A DNA stretch of 6,418 bases from Chordibacter forsetii (lineage in GTDB: Bacteria; Verrucomicrobiota; Verrucomicrobiia; Opitutales; Seribacteraceae). The translations under genes were made by a program, and so were the position numbers. The stretch lies in assembly GCF_964187505.1 (NCBI RefSeq), contig NZ_CAXLML010000196.1, forward strand, positions 1 to 6,418. The letters run 5' to 3'. The notes under the pieces were generated by a model. That model was not told the DNA's origin, did no database searches, and saw nothing but the letters and a program-made list of their open reading frames with translations. Positions 1 through 6,126 of this stretch are shown in pieces (within the stretch, counting starts at the first letter, position 1; each line of letters starts with the position of its first letter).

Positions 1-1
1 T

Positions 2-991
2 TTACCAGATAATGTGCGCTTTCTTCATGCTACTGATTTTTTAAATGTTTGGGTATCCGGATTGATCGAGATTCCTACAGATTTTACTAATGCGATGAAA
101 ACAGGAGTAGACTTGGAGACCAAAGACTGGTTGGAAGATCTACCATCCATTAACTTGCCTTTTATTGTAGCACCAGGACAATTAATCGGCGAGATCTCAC
201 TGGTTCACAAGCAGAGGTGGGGCTTGAGCGGTTCTTGTTTGTTGGTTAGTGGGGCTACAGACTCAAATGCTGCCTTTTATGCCTCCGGTGCGGGTCGGAT
301 TGGTGAATGGTCGACCACGATAGGGACCACTCTTGCAGTCAAAGGCCTTTCAAAAAACCGATTATTCGATCGGTTGGGTCGAATCTATTGCCATCGTCAT
401 CCAGATGGATCTTGGCTACCAGGGGGTGCTTCTAATGCTGGCGGTGAAATTTTGAAGGATCGTTTTGGTAAACGATTACAAACTTTAGAAAATCAAATTA
501 CCACCTTTCCCACCAAGCCCCCTCTTTTTTATCCATCTATTCGTAAGGGAGAGCGTCTTCCTTTTACTGATCCTCACTTTAAGCCATTTGGTGTAAGCGG
601 AGCTGTTGGAGAAAGTGAATTTTTTATCGGTTGCTTGGAAGGCTTGGCTTTTGTGGAACTAATGGTTTACCAACTTTTGGAGAAGCTTGGAGCTGAAGTC
701 GGCCCGTTTATTTTTGCCACTGGAGGAGCAGCTAAAAGCAAAATGGGACTTCAAATACGTGCAGAAATGTTACAAAGATCTATTCTTATTCCACAATACC
801 CAAACTCTGCGATGGGTGCGGCTATACTTGCGATAGCTGGTCATACCTCAAGAACTGTGGGAGAAATTTCTGGAGAAGTTGTAAACATAGTGACCCAAGT
901 TGATCCTTCTGCGAAGCCTGACCCTGCTAGACAAAATCGCTTTGAACGATTTTGTCAGCTATGTCACCAGGGATCTAATCAATCTGAGTAA
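2..991 (+). CDS. FGGY-family carbohydrate kinase, D-ribulokinase (XK-1/SePSK)-like, 5'-truncated by window edge
   Basis: An ATP-dependent sugar kinase that probably phosphorylates a free pentulose in the cytoplasm. The frame is open to the window edge and codes LPDN before the GTG at 14, so that GTG is an internal valine and the true start lies upstream. About 329 residues are visible; roughly 100 N-terminal residues, including the expected first DxGT-type motif, are missing. Numbering from the GTG codon: ATDFLNVWVSG near 6-16 and a TDFTNAMKTGVD segment near 22-33 are typical FGGY domain-I text. GATDSNAAF at 80-88 holds the likely catalytic base Asp83. TIGTT at 102-106 and GGASNAGG at 137-144 are nucleotide/phosphate-side motifs, ATGGAAKS at 235-242 is the adenosine motif, and NSAMGAAILA follows at 264-273. 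The TDS and GGASNxGG combination is what I recall of the plant XK-1 / Synechococcus SePSK group, shown to act on D-ribulose. Xylulokinase is the main alternative. FGGY family membership is secure; the substrate is inferred. The stop lies 7 bp before the HAD phosphatase gene. Confidence 0.9.
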   Translation, partial: LPDNVRFLHATDFLNVWVSGLIEIPTDFTNAMKTGVDLETKDWLEDLPSINLPFIVAPGQLIGEISLVHKQRWGLSGSCLLVSGATDSNAAFYASGAGRIGEWSTTIGTTLAVKGLSKNRLFDRLGRIYCHRHPDGSWLPGGASNAGGEILKDRFGKRLQTLENQITTFPTKPPLFYPSIRKGERLPFTDPHFKPFGVSGAVGESEFFIGCLEGLAFVELMVYQLLEKLGAEVGPFIFATGGAAKSKMGLQIRAEMLQRSILIPQYPNSAMGAAILAIAGHTSRTVGEISGEVVNIVTQVDPSAKPDPARQNRFERFCQLCHQGSNQSE

Positions 992-998
992 ACAAAAT

Positions 999-1715
999 AT
1001 GGAGTTGGAATTAGTCATATCTGATCTGGATGGTACCATTGTGGAAACGGAAAACTACCACCGACTTGCTTACAATGAATTATTTAAGGAGTTGGGGCTA
1101 GATACCAGATGGAGCAAGCAAGACTATGCTCATCGGTTGCAAACTATGGGGGGAAATAAATTTCGTGAAATCTTTTCATGGCTAAATTTACCCGACAATA
1201 AATATGAGCAGAGTAAACAAAGGCTTTATGCCCGTAAAACTGAGCTTTATGTTGAATTAATTACTCACGATTTAACTGCGGGACAGCTTCGCCTAAGACC
1301 AGGAATTCAAAGGTTGTTCAAAGAAGTACAAGATTCTGGAATTCCGATTGCCATAGGAACTGCCTGCGTTGGGTGGGCTGCCCAAAAAGTTGTGCAGGCA
1401 GCTTTGGGGGAAGCCTTTCTTCAATCACTTGCTTGTTTGTGTGGCGGGGAGTCGACACCAAAGCATAAACCTGCTCCGGATATTTATTTACTGGTCGCTC
1501 AAAAAGTTGGCGTTCATCCAGAATCTTGTGTCGTTATTGAGGATACACACCACGGTCTGCAGTCTGCCAAAAGGGCTGGTATGACTTGTCTTGCAACCCC
1601 AAGTGAGTTCGCAGCCATGCACGATTTTTCCGAGGCCGATTTGGTCCTACCTGATTTGAACTCTCCAAGCCCTTTTAATCTAAAGAGCTTGAAGGATCTT
1701 TTGCTTAAAAGATAA
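999..1715 (+). CDS. HAD-superfamily phosphatase, subfamily IA, CbbY / beta-phosphoglucomutase-like
   Basis: A predicted Mg2+-dependent cytoplasmic sugar-phosphate phosphatase of 238 residues, a usual length for CbbY-like proteins. Motif I is DLDGTIVETE at 9-18, with Asp9 as nucleophile and Asp11 as general acid. Motif II is IGTAC, with Thr121. The motif III lysine is in KHKPAPDIY (about 155-163). Motif IV is VIEDTHHGL with Glu181/Asp182. The cap carries GGNKFRE at 51-57, at the place of the GGKERI substrate segment of CbbY, and the C-terminal ADLVLPDL also fits that group. CbbY removes xylulose-1,5-bisphosphate, a by-product that inhibits Rubisco; no Rubisco gene is visible here, so the substrate is open. 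I chose ATG 999 because the HAD fold begins right after it. A TTG at 900 would add 33 residues lying inside the kinase gene with no HAD similarity. The Shine-Dalgarno is weak (GAG about 10 nt upstream), which suggests translation coupled to the kinase. Beta-phosphoglucomutase or a general phosphosugar phosphatase are alternatives. Confidence 0.88.
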   Translation: MELELVISDLDGTIVETENYHRLAYNELFKELGLDTRWSKQDYAHRLQTMGGNKFREIFSWLNLPDNKYEQSKQRLYARKTELYVELITHDLTAGQLRLRPGIQRLFKEVQDSGIPIAIGTACVGWAAQKVVQAALGEAFLQSLACLCGGESTPKHKPAPDIYLLVAQKVGVHPESCVVIEDTHHGLQSAKRAGMTCLATPSEFAAMHDFSEADLVLPDLNSPSPFNLKSLKDLLLKR

Positions 1716-1723
1716 ACAAGTCT

Positions 1724-2224
1724 TTAATTTAAATTAGAAATCCTGGTCTTTAATTTCCAAACTCTTGGATGTTCCGAGCCTAACCAAGACGAAAAGATGG
1801 ATAGTGCCTGTTGAAATGCAACTTTTGCCTGTTTTGAATTTCCTTGAATTTGGTGCATCGACCCCAAGGTAAAGTATGTCTCTCCGATTTCCATATTATT
1901 TTTGCCTTGTTTTTTTTCTAATTCAGATATCGAGCTCTCGAGTCTTTTAATTGCACGATTATAATCATTTCTGGACATTCGGTTGACTAATTTATCATCG
2001 GACCTTTTTTGAATAACTTGCCTACCTGACGGCTGAAAAGGCGATGGCGGGGGTGGTCCATCCTCTGAGATGGTTTCTCCATCCGTTGACCGAAACCATT
2101 TTTTAGACTTAGTAAAAGCTCGGGAAAGATATTCCACTGTTTCGCTCTTGGTCACGGTTACTCCACTACCACTACAAGACACCAAAAAGGAAAATAGAAT
2201 ACTACTAGTCCAAAAACGAATCAT
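1724..2224 (-). CDS. Small predicted lipoprotein with a C-terminal TPR segment
   Basis: A 166-residue protein of unknown specific function. The N-terminus is a short type II signal: Arg3, a hydrophobic run from about 4 to 15, then the lipobox LVSC with Cys17 as the predicted lipidated residue, so it should be exported and membrane anchored. Residues 18-80 are polar and low in complexity, with a proline-rich stretch (GPPPPSPF, 56-63) that may be a flexible linker. Residues about 84-104 form a charged helix, and about 111-147 read as a TPR unit (GETYFTLGSMHQIQGN, then KAxxAFQQAL-like text). GSEHPRVWKLK at 149-159 resembles the kinesin-light-chain type of TPR. It probably supports protein-protein contacts at the envelope. 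ATG 2224 is the only start that gives the signal peptide, and an in-frame stop lies a short way upstream. An AGGA abuts the ATG with no spacing, which is unusual. The gene is convergent with the HAD gene and divergent from the metallopeptidase. Confidence 0.75.
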   Translation of the reverse strand: MIRFWTSSILFSFLVSCSGSGVTVTKSETVEYLSRAFTKSKKWFRSTDGETISEDGPPPPSPFQPSGRQVIQKRSDDKLVNRMSRNDYNRAIKRLESSISELEKKQGKNNMEIGETYFTLGSMHQIQGNSKQAKVAFQQALSIFSSWLGSEHPRVWKLKTRISNLN

Positions 2225-2316
2225 TCCTAAATGAACTCGAATGTTTCCCTTGGGTCAATCCCTCATCAACTTCAAACCTTGGCACTGTATAGAACTTGAT
2301 TTAGGAAAACACTTCT
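2225..2316. promoter_or_regulatory. Divergent intergenic region between lipoprotein and metallopeptidase genes
   Basis: These 92 bp separate two genes read outward, so the region should hold at least two promoters. On the + strand, TATAGA at 2288-2293 is a possible -10 (4 of 6), but no good -35 sits 16-18 bp before it. On the - strand, TTGACC (complement of 2253-2258) matches a -35 in 5 of 6 positions, but the hexamer 17 bp further on is poor and would place transcription start almost at the ATG. The metallopeptidase has a plausible AGGA Shine-Dalgarno at 2303-2306, 10 nt before its ATG. No clear operator was found. That promoters lie here is inferred from gene arrangement; the exact elements are uncertain. 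Confidence 0.4.
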
Positions 2317-3075
2317 ATGCCAAGAAATTGCTCAGCTCATGACTATTCTGCCTTGATTCGTAAATGGCGAGCATTGTCCAAAAAAACACCTTTGCGGGTA
2401 GGGAAAGTGAGTACCCCAAAGTCCTTACCTTTTTTTGAGGTAACTAATGGTTTACTATCTAGGGAGAAGCCATGTCTTTACATATCTGCTGGGATTCATG
2501 GTGATGAACCTGCACCTTGTTGGGCTCTACTTGAATGGGCAGAGAAAAACCATGGTCTTCTTCAAAATTTTCCGGTTTTGTTCTATCCATGCCTTAACCC
2601 GTGGGGCTTTGTACATAATTCTCGACTAGATGAAAATGGGGAGGATCTTAACCGAATCTGGGGGGATGTGTTTCATCCGCTGACCGAACAAATTTTGAAA
2701 CGGATTGAAGGTTTATCCTTTTTTCTTTCATTGAATTTGCACGAAGATTTCGATGCCAATGGTATTTACATCTACGAACCATACCGAGGAGGAAGACCTG
2801 ACCGCTGGACAAATCAAATTCTTCAAGCCGGAAAAAAATTCCTCCCTTTGGATACAAGAAAAAGAATCGATGGAAAAAACGCAAAAAATGGAATTATCAG
2901 GCCCCGGGTTAGCCATCCACCCAAAGAGGGTGTTCCGGAAGCCCTTTATCTTTTTCAAAATCACGGAATAAGAAATTTCACTATTGAAACTCCCTCGGAA
3001 GCATCTTTAGAGAAAAGAATTCTTACCCATCAAGCTATGATTCAGGAAAGTGTACGCCTAGCAACTAGAACTTAG
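2317..3075 (+). CDS. M14-family zinc metallopeptidase (succinylglutamate desuccinylase/aspartoacylase-like or MpaA-like)
   Basis: A 252-residue predicted zinc hydrolase without a signal peptide, so probably cytoplasmic. The catalytic set of the M14 fold is complete. GIHGDEP at 59-65 gives the HxxE zinc ligands His61 and Glu64. The NPWGFVHNSR segment (94-103) supplies a candidate substrate-binding arginine, Arg103, and DLNR at 110-113 is the Asn-Arg pair that binds the substrate carboxylate. NLHEDFD has His142 as the third ligand. IETPSE at 223-228 places the general-base glutamate at 224. The length is near that of MpaA, which splits the D-Glu/meso-diaminopimelate bond of recycled murein tripeptide, and the HGDEP and DLNR text resembles both MpaA and the AstE/aspartoacylase branch. 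The substrate cannot be settled from sequence; an amidase on small acidic peptides or acyl-amino acids is a fair guess. ATG 2317 follows an AGGA by 10 nt. The gene is divergent from a lipoprotein gene and convergent with tRNA-Gly. Confidence 0.85.
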   Translation: MPRNCSAHDYSALIRKWRALSKKTPLRVGKVSTPKSLPFFEVTNGLLSREKPCLYISAGIHGDEPAPCWALLEWAEKNHGLLQNFPVLFYPCLNPWGFVHNSRLDENGEDLNRIWGDVFHPLTEQILKRIEGLSFFLSLNLHEDFDANGIYIYEPYRGGRPDRWTNQILQAGKKFLPLDTRKRIDGKNAKNGIIRPRVSHPPKEGVPEALYLFQNHGIRNFTIETPSEASLEKRILTHQAMIQESVRLATRT

Positions 3076-3110
3076 TTTGATTGAAGGCTAGATTAACAAA
3101 GATGATAAAA

Positions 3111-3184
3111 TGGTGCGGGCAGAGGGAATCGAACCCTCGACACCAGCTTGGAAGGCTGGGGTTTTACCCCTAAACTATGCCCGC
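3111..3184 (-). tRNA. tRNA-Gly, anticodon UCC, 3' CCA encoded
   Basis: Reading the - strand, a full cloverleaf of 74 nt can be folded. The acceptor GCGGGCA pairs with TGCCCGC over 7 bp, with discriminator A and an encoded CCA (complement of 3111-3113). The D arm is GTTT/AAAC closing AGGGGTA. The anticodon stem CCAGC/GCTGG encloses loop CTTCCAA (complement of 3148-3154), giving anticodon TCC (complement of 3150-3152), which reads GGA glycine codons. The variable loop is short, and the T arm GAGGG/CCCTC closes loop TTCGATT. All stems are perfect, so the gene should be functional. It lies just downstream of the IMPase-family gene in the same direction and has its own promoter. Confidence 0.97.
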
Positions 3185-3200
3185 TTGAGGAAAGGTTGAA

Positions 3201-3229
3201 ATAAAACCGAAGGTAGGGCTCTCGGTCAA
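3201..3229 (-). promoter_or_regulatory. Predicted sigma-70-like promoter of tRNA-Gly
   Basis: On the - strand, TTGACC (complement of 3224-3229) matches the -35 consensus in 5 of 6 positions. After exactly 17 bp comes TTTTAT (complement of 3201-3206), 4 of 6 to the -10 consensus. The -10 ends 16 nt before the mature tRNA 5' end, so transcription would begin about 7 to 10 nt before it, leaving a short leader for RNase P. The -35 starts 6 bp after the stop of the upstream gene. This is a prediction from spacing and consensus only. Confidence 0.65.
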
Positions 3230-3235
3230 GGGGAA

Positions 3236-4087
3236 TCAAGCTTTGTTGTCAGCTAATTTAAGTGCTTGGCATACCTCTTGATGAAAAATTTGAGAACCAA
3301 CTCGAAAAGGGCATGGTCTCATTGCCGGACTAAAACTTTTCATGGGAAAGGCAGGATCCCGAATAAAGTGGAAACGGGCACCGGCTCCTTCACAGATGGC
3401 ATAACCCGCTGCACAGTCCCATGGCTTAGCCCGAAATTCCAAACAACCGTCTAGCCTACCTGTTGCCACATTAGCCAAGCCGACGGCGGCAGATCCCGGG
3501 CAGCGAATCCGCCATACCTGCAAGGCTTCGTTTAGGGCGTTTAATTCTTCAATGGGTATGGGGAAATGCATGCAAAAGGTAAGCTTTTCATTAACCAAGG
3601 ACTGGGCAGCATGCACGGGGCGGTCTCCTTCGATAGCCCCAAACTGGGGGCCGCCCTGTAACAAGTTGTCTCTCCCATAATCGTAAATAAATCCATAAAC
3701 GGGTAATCCGTTTCGGAGTAAGCCCAGCGAAATCCCACATTCGGGTACTCCGACTGCGTAGTTGTTTGTTCCGTCAACGGGATCAAGAATCCAAGCGAAT
3801 TCACCTTTCAGAGGTATGGGTTCCGGAGTTTCCACCGATTCCTCAGAACAATAGTCATCAGCAGGAAATTGTATTTCCAGTGCGGAAAATAGCTGAACAG
3901 ATATGGTTTCATCAACCTCGGTAACACGAGTACCATCTCCTTTCCAACGGCTCTGAGTAAGCCCAAAATTTGCCCGAAAGTAGTCGACTTGGTCGAGTAC
4001 GGCTTTGTGTCCGGCAAGTATGCGTAGGTGCAGTTCAGAATCTGCAGAGGACAGGTTGGGCGTTTGGTTGGTTAGGGTTCGATCCAT
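3236..4087 (-). CDS. Inositol monophosphatase (IMPase/FIG) family protein
   Basis: A 283-residue Mg2+-dependent phosphatase of the IMPase superfamily, expected in the cytoplasm. KGDGTRVTEVDE at 49-60 is the N-terminal family motif. The SEES segment (81-84) holds the metal-binding glutamate. WILDPVDGTNNY at 99-110 is signature 1, with metal ligands Asp102 and Asp105 and phosphate-binding Gly-Thr (106-107). KPWDCAAG at 221-228 is signature 2, with Asp224 as the third metal ligand. The catalytic set is complete and the length normal. Possible substrates are inositol phosphate, histidinol phosphate (HisN-type) or 3'-phosphoadenosine 5'-phosphate (CysQ-type); I cannot separate these by reading. 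The ATG overlaps the last 16 bp of ispG in another frame and is preceded by AGAAGG (complement of 4091-4096) 3 nt away, so it is probably translated in the ispG operon. tRNA-Gly follows downstream. Confidence 0.9.
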   Translation of the reverse strand: MDRTLTNQTPNLSSADSELHLRILAGHKAVLDQVDYFRANFGLTQSRWKGDGTRVTEVDETISVQLFSALEIQFPADDYCSEESVETPEPIPLKGEFAWILDPVDGTNNYAVGVPECGISLGLLRNGLPVYGFIYDYGRDNLLQGGPQFGAIEGDRPVHAAQSLVNEKLTFCMHFPIPIEELNALNEALQVWRIRCPGSAAVGLANVATGRLDGCLEFRAKPWDCAAGYAICEGAGARFHFIRDPAFPMKSFSPAMRPCPFRVGSQIFHQEVCQALKLADNKA

Positions 4088-6102
4088 TTTCCTTCTTCTT
4101 GTATGAGATCGACCAATCGGTCAACCGCCTCCTTTTCCGGGATGGCGGATTTTACCTTTTTCTTACCCACATATAGATCGATTTTCCCCGGTCCTGATCC
4201 AACATAGCCAAAGTCAGCATCAGCCATTTCGCCGGGCCCGTTTACGATGCAGCCCATCACCGCAATGGTAACTCCCTTAAGGTGACCGGTTGCTTGCTTG
4301 ACTTGTTGAGTAGTGCTTTGTAGGTCGAATAAAGTACGTCCACAACTCGGACAAGCGATAAATTCAGTTTTGGATACCCGTGCTCTAGCTCCTTGTAATA
4401 AGTTGTAGGCAAGGGCCCGGTTACGATCGAGATCCCCCGTGTGTTCAATAGAGAGAATATCCCCAATTCCATCACAGAGCAGGGAGCCAGAAAGGATTGA
4501 TGAATCGAGCAATCTAGCAGAAAAGAAATCGTCACCCTCTACTAACCTGAAAGAGTCGGAATTACGTATCCAAAGGGGAAGGGATAGATCTGCCGTCTCC
4601 AAGGCACAAGCTAAGGCTCGGTAAGCCGCCACTGGGTTATTCCACGGTGCAATTGTTTGCAGGGTGATAACGGGGGGGCTGGATGCAGCGTTTAGTAGAA
4701 GTTCAATTCCTGTGGAAAGAGTGGCTCCAGGTAGAGAAATGCAGGGGTGATGGCCAGCTGATTCACAATGAGCGAGGAACCTTGCGATCTCTGACTCGTC
4801 CGTTCCTATTGCTGTGGCATGCCAAAGCAGGGGAGGGGAGGAATGCTTTATTGGAGGAAGCTCAGTGCAGGGATCTTCTCTCAGGTCATCGATAACAATT
4901 ACGGAAACCGCCCCAAAGAGAGAGTCGCGCAAAATTTCTAAATTAGGAAGAGAGGACGAATTCTCAAGTGAAACGATTAGTCCTTCGATCGGGGCGTCCT
5001 TGGCTGCGGATTGAGAACGGGCTGTTTCCCCAATGATTTCTTCCACTTTATCCAGTCGATGAGGGGTGGATACTAAAACACAGGGTGGAGATTTTTCTCC
5101 TACCTTCAAGGTTTTTGAATTAAGCGATATCGAGGGGCAGGGCCGACGCCGGTAGAGATAGGGGTCTATAAAATCAATAGGGTCGGGTAATTTTTGATCT
5201 TTTGATTCCCAACAAAGGTGTGCCCGCTGTGCAAGATCTTGAGCTACTGGGATTTCCGCAACCGGATCTTCAGTTAAAGAAACCCGAACTGTATCTCCCA
5301 ATCCATCCAGTAGCAAAGAACCTATGCCAATGGCACTCTTAATACGTGCATCTTCTCCATCTCCGGCTTCGGTTACCCCGAGGTGAAGGGGATAATCCAT
5401 ACCTTCTTTATTCATTAAGGATACCACTAAGCGGTACGCCTCAATCATGATTTTTGGGTTACTCGATTTCATTGACAATACCATCTCATGGTATTGATGA
5501 GAGCGGGCGATGCGTAAAAATTCCAGGGCAGATTCTGCCATACCACGGGGAGAATCCCCAAAACGATTCATAATACGGTCGGAAAGGGATCCATGATTTG
5601 TTCCAATGCGCATGGCTCGCCCTAGTTCTTTGCATCGTAAGACCAGGGGAGTGAAGGTATCGTGCAGACGATCTAGCTCTTCTTGGTATTGGGATTCGGA
5701 ATATTCTCGAATTTGAAACTTTTTACGGTCTGCGTAGTTGCCTGGGTTTACTCGGACTTTCTCTACATATTTTGCTGCCTCCATTGCCGCTTGAGGCATG
5801 AAATGAATATCGGCAACCAGGGGAACCTCAATTTTTGCCGCCCTTACCTCCCTTGATATTTCTTTGAGTGCTTCGGCCGCCCTTAAATTAGGAGCGGTTA
5901 TACGTACGATCTCACATCCGGCTTCCGCCAGCTCAATGGACTGACGGGCGGTAGCCCGGATATCCATGGTGTCGGTAGTGGTCATCGATTGTACCCGGAC
6001 AGGTTGTTTCCCTCCGAGGGTTAATTCGCCTATTTTTACCTCCCTGGTGGTACGCCGGGTAGAATGAAACCTGGATACGCAATAGGGAGATATCGGACCC
6101 AT
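4072..6102 (-). CDS. ispG: 4-hydroxy-3-methylbut-2-enyl diphosphate synthase (IspG/GcpE), long form with inserted domain
   Basis: IspG reduces 2-C-methyl-D-erythritol 2,4-cyclodiphosphate to HMBDP, the penultimate step of the MEP isoprenoid pathway, in the cytoplasm. The product is 676 residues from ATG 6102, against about 370 for the E. coli enzyme. Residues 20-300 form the TIM barrel (VRVQSMTTTDT, VPLVADIHF, VRVNPGNY, RIGTNHGSLSDR, LHLGVTEAGDGEDARIKSA). About 310-575 is the extra domain of the three-domain enzymes found in plants, Chlamydiae, Bacteroidota and relatives. The C-terminal iron-sulfur domain has CPSCGRT and MGCIVNGPGEM; counted from an upstream TTG at 6108, the cluster ligands are Cys586, Cys589, Cys620 and Glu627, with the C-to-E spacing of 7 seen in the bacterial enzyme. 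All ligands are present. I prefer ATG 6102 because MGPISPYC aligns with the usual short lead before the barrel. Neither start has a well-placed Shine-Dalgarno: an AGGA (complement of 6123-6126) is 14 nt from the TTG and 20 nt from the ATG. The gene follows rseP by about 24 bp and overlaps the IMPase gene. Confidence 0.96.
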   Translation of the reverse strand: MGPISPYCVSRFHSTRRTTREVKIGELTLGGKQPVRVQSMTTTDTMDIRATARQSIELAEAGCEIVRITAPNLRAAEALKEISREVRAAKIEVPLVADIHFMPQAAMEAAKYVEKVRVNPGNYADRKKFQIREYSESQYQEELDRLHDTFTPLVLRCKELGRAMRIGTNHGSLSDRIMNRFGDSPRGMAESALEFLRIARSHQYHEMVLSMKSSNPKIMIEAYRLVVSLMNKEGMDYPLHLGVTEAGDGEDARIKSAIGIGSLLLDGLGDTVRVSLTEDPVAEIPVAQDLAQRAHLCWESKDQKLPDPIDFIDPYLYRRRPCPSISLNSKTLKVGEKSPPCVLVSTPHRLDKVEEIIGETARSQSAAKDAPIEGLIVSLENSSSLPNLEILRDSLFGAVSVIVIDDLREDPCTELPPIKHSSPPLLWHATAIGTDESEIARFLAHCESAGHHPCISLPGATLSTGIELLLNAASSPPVITLQTIAPWNNPVAAYRALACALETADLSLPLWIRNSDSFRLVEGDDFFSARLLDSSILSGSLLCDGIGDILSIEHTGDLDRNRALAYNLLQGARARVSKTEFIACPSCGRTLFDLQSTTQQVKQATGHLKGVTIAVMGCIVNGPGEMADADFGYVGSGPGKIDLYVGKKKVKSAIPEKEAVDRLVDLIQEEGKWIEP

Positions 6103-6126
6103 TACCAAAAGTGAAAAGGTTTTCCT

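Noticed and set aside
14..16. GTG at 14 as the start of the sugar kinase
   Set aside because: The frame is open before it and the visible protein lacks the N-terminal domain portion; the text around it matches the interior of FGGY kinases.
900..998. N-terminal extension of the HAD protein from TTG 900
   Set aside because: It would overlap the kinase by 92 bp and adds residues unlike any HAD N-terminus; the motif I nucleophile already sits at residue 9 from ATG 999.
1725..1736. Perfect 12-bp palindrome TAATTTAAATTA between convergent genes, as a possible bidirectional terminator
   Set aside because: It is all A/T, has no loop and no adjacent GC stem or strong U tract; such palindromes are common in AT-rich DNA.
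1720..1756. Direct repeat GTCTTTAATTT at 1720-1730 and 1746-1756
   Set aside because: Only two 11-bp AT-rich copies, partly in the 3' end of the lipoprotein gene; no further copies or known repeat family seen.
2648..2964. Open frames on the - strand and in other frames inside the metallopeptidase gene
   Set aside because: They lie wholly within a gene with an intact M14 active site and their translations show no family features.
3063..3077. Hairpin AACTA/TAGTT across the metallopeptidase stop codon as a terminator
   Set aside because: Five weak A/T-rich pairs without a following T run on either strand; not enough for a terminator call.
3111..3184. tRNA-Gly as an integration site for a mobile element
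   Set aside because: No integrase, no repeat of the tRNA 3' end and no foreign-looking genes occur on either side within the window.
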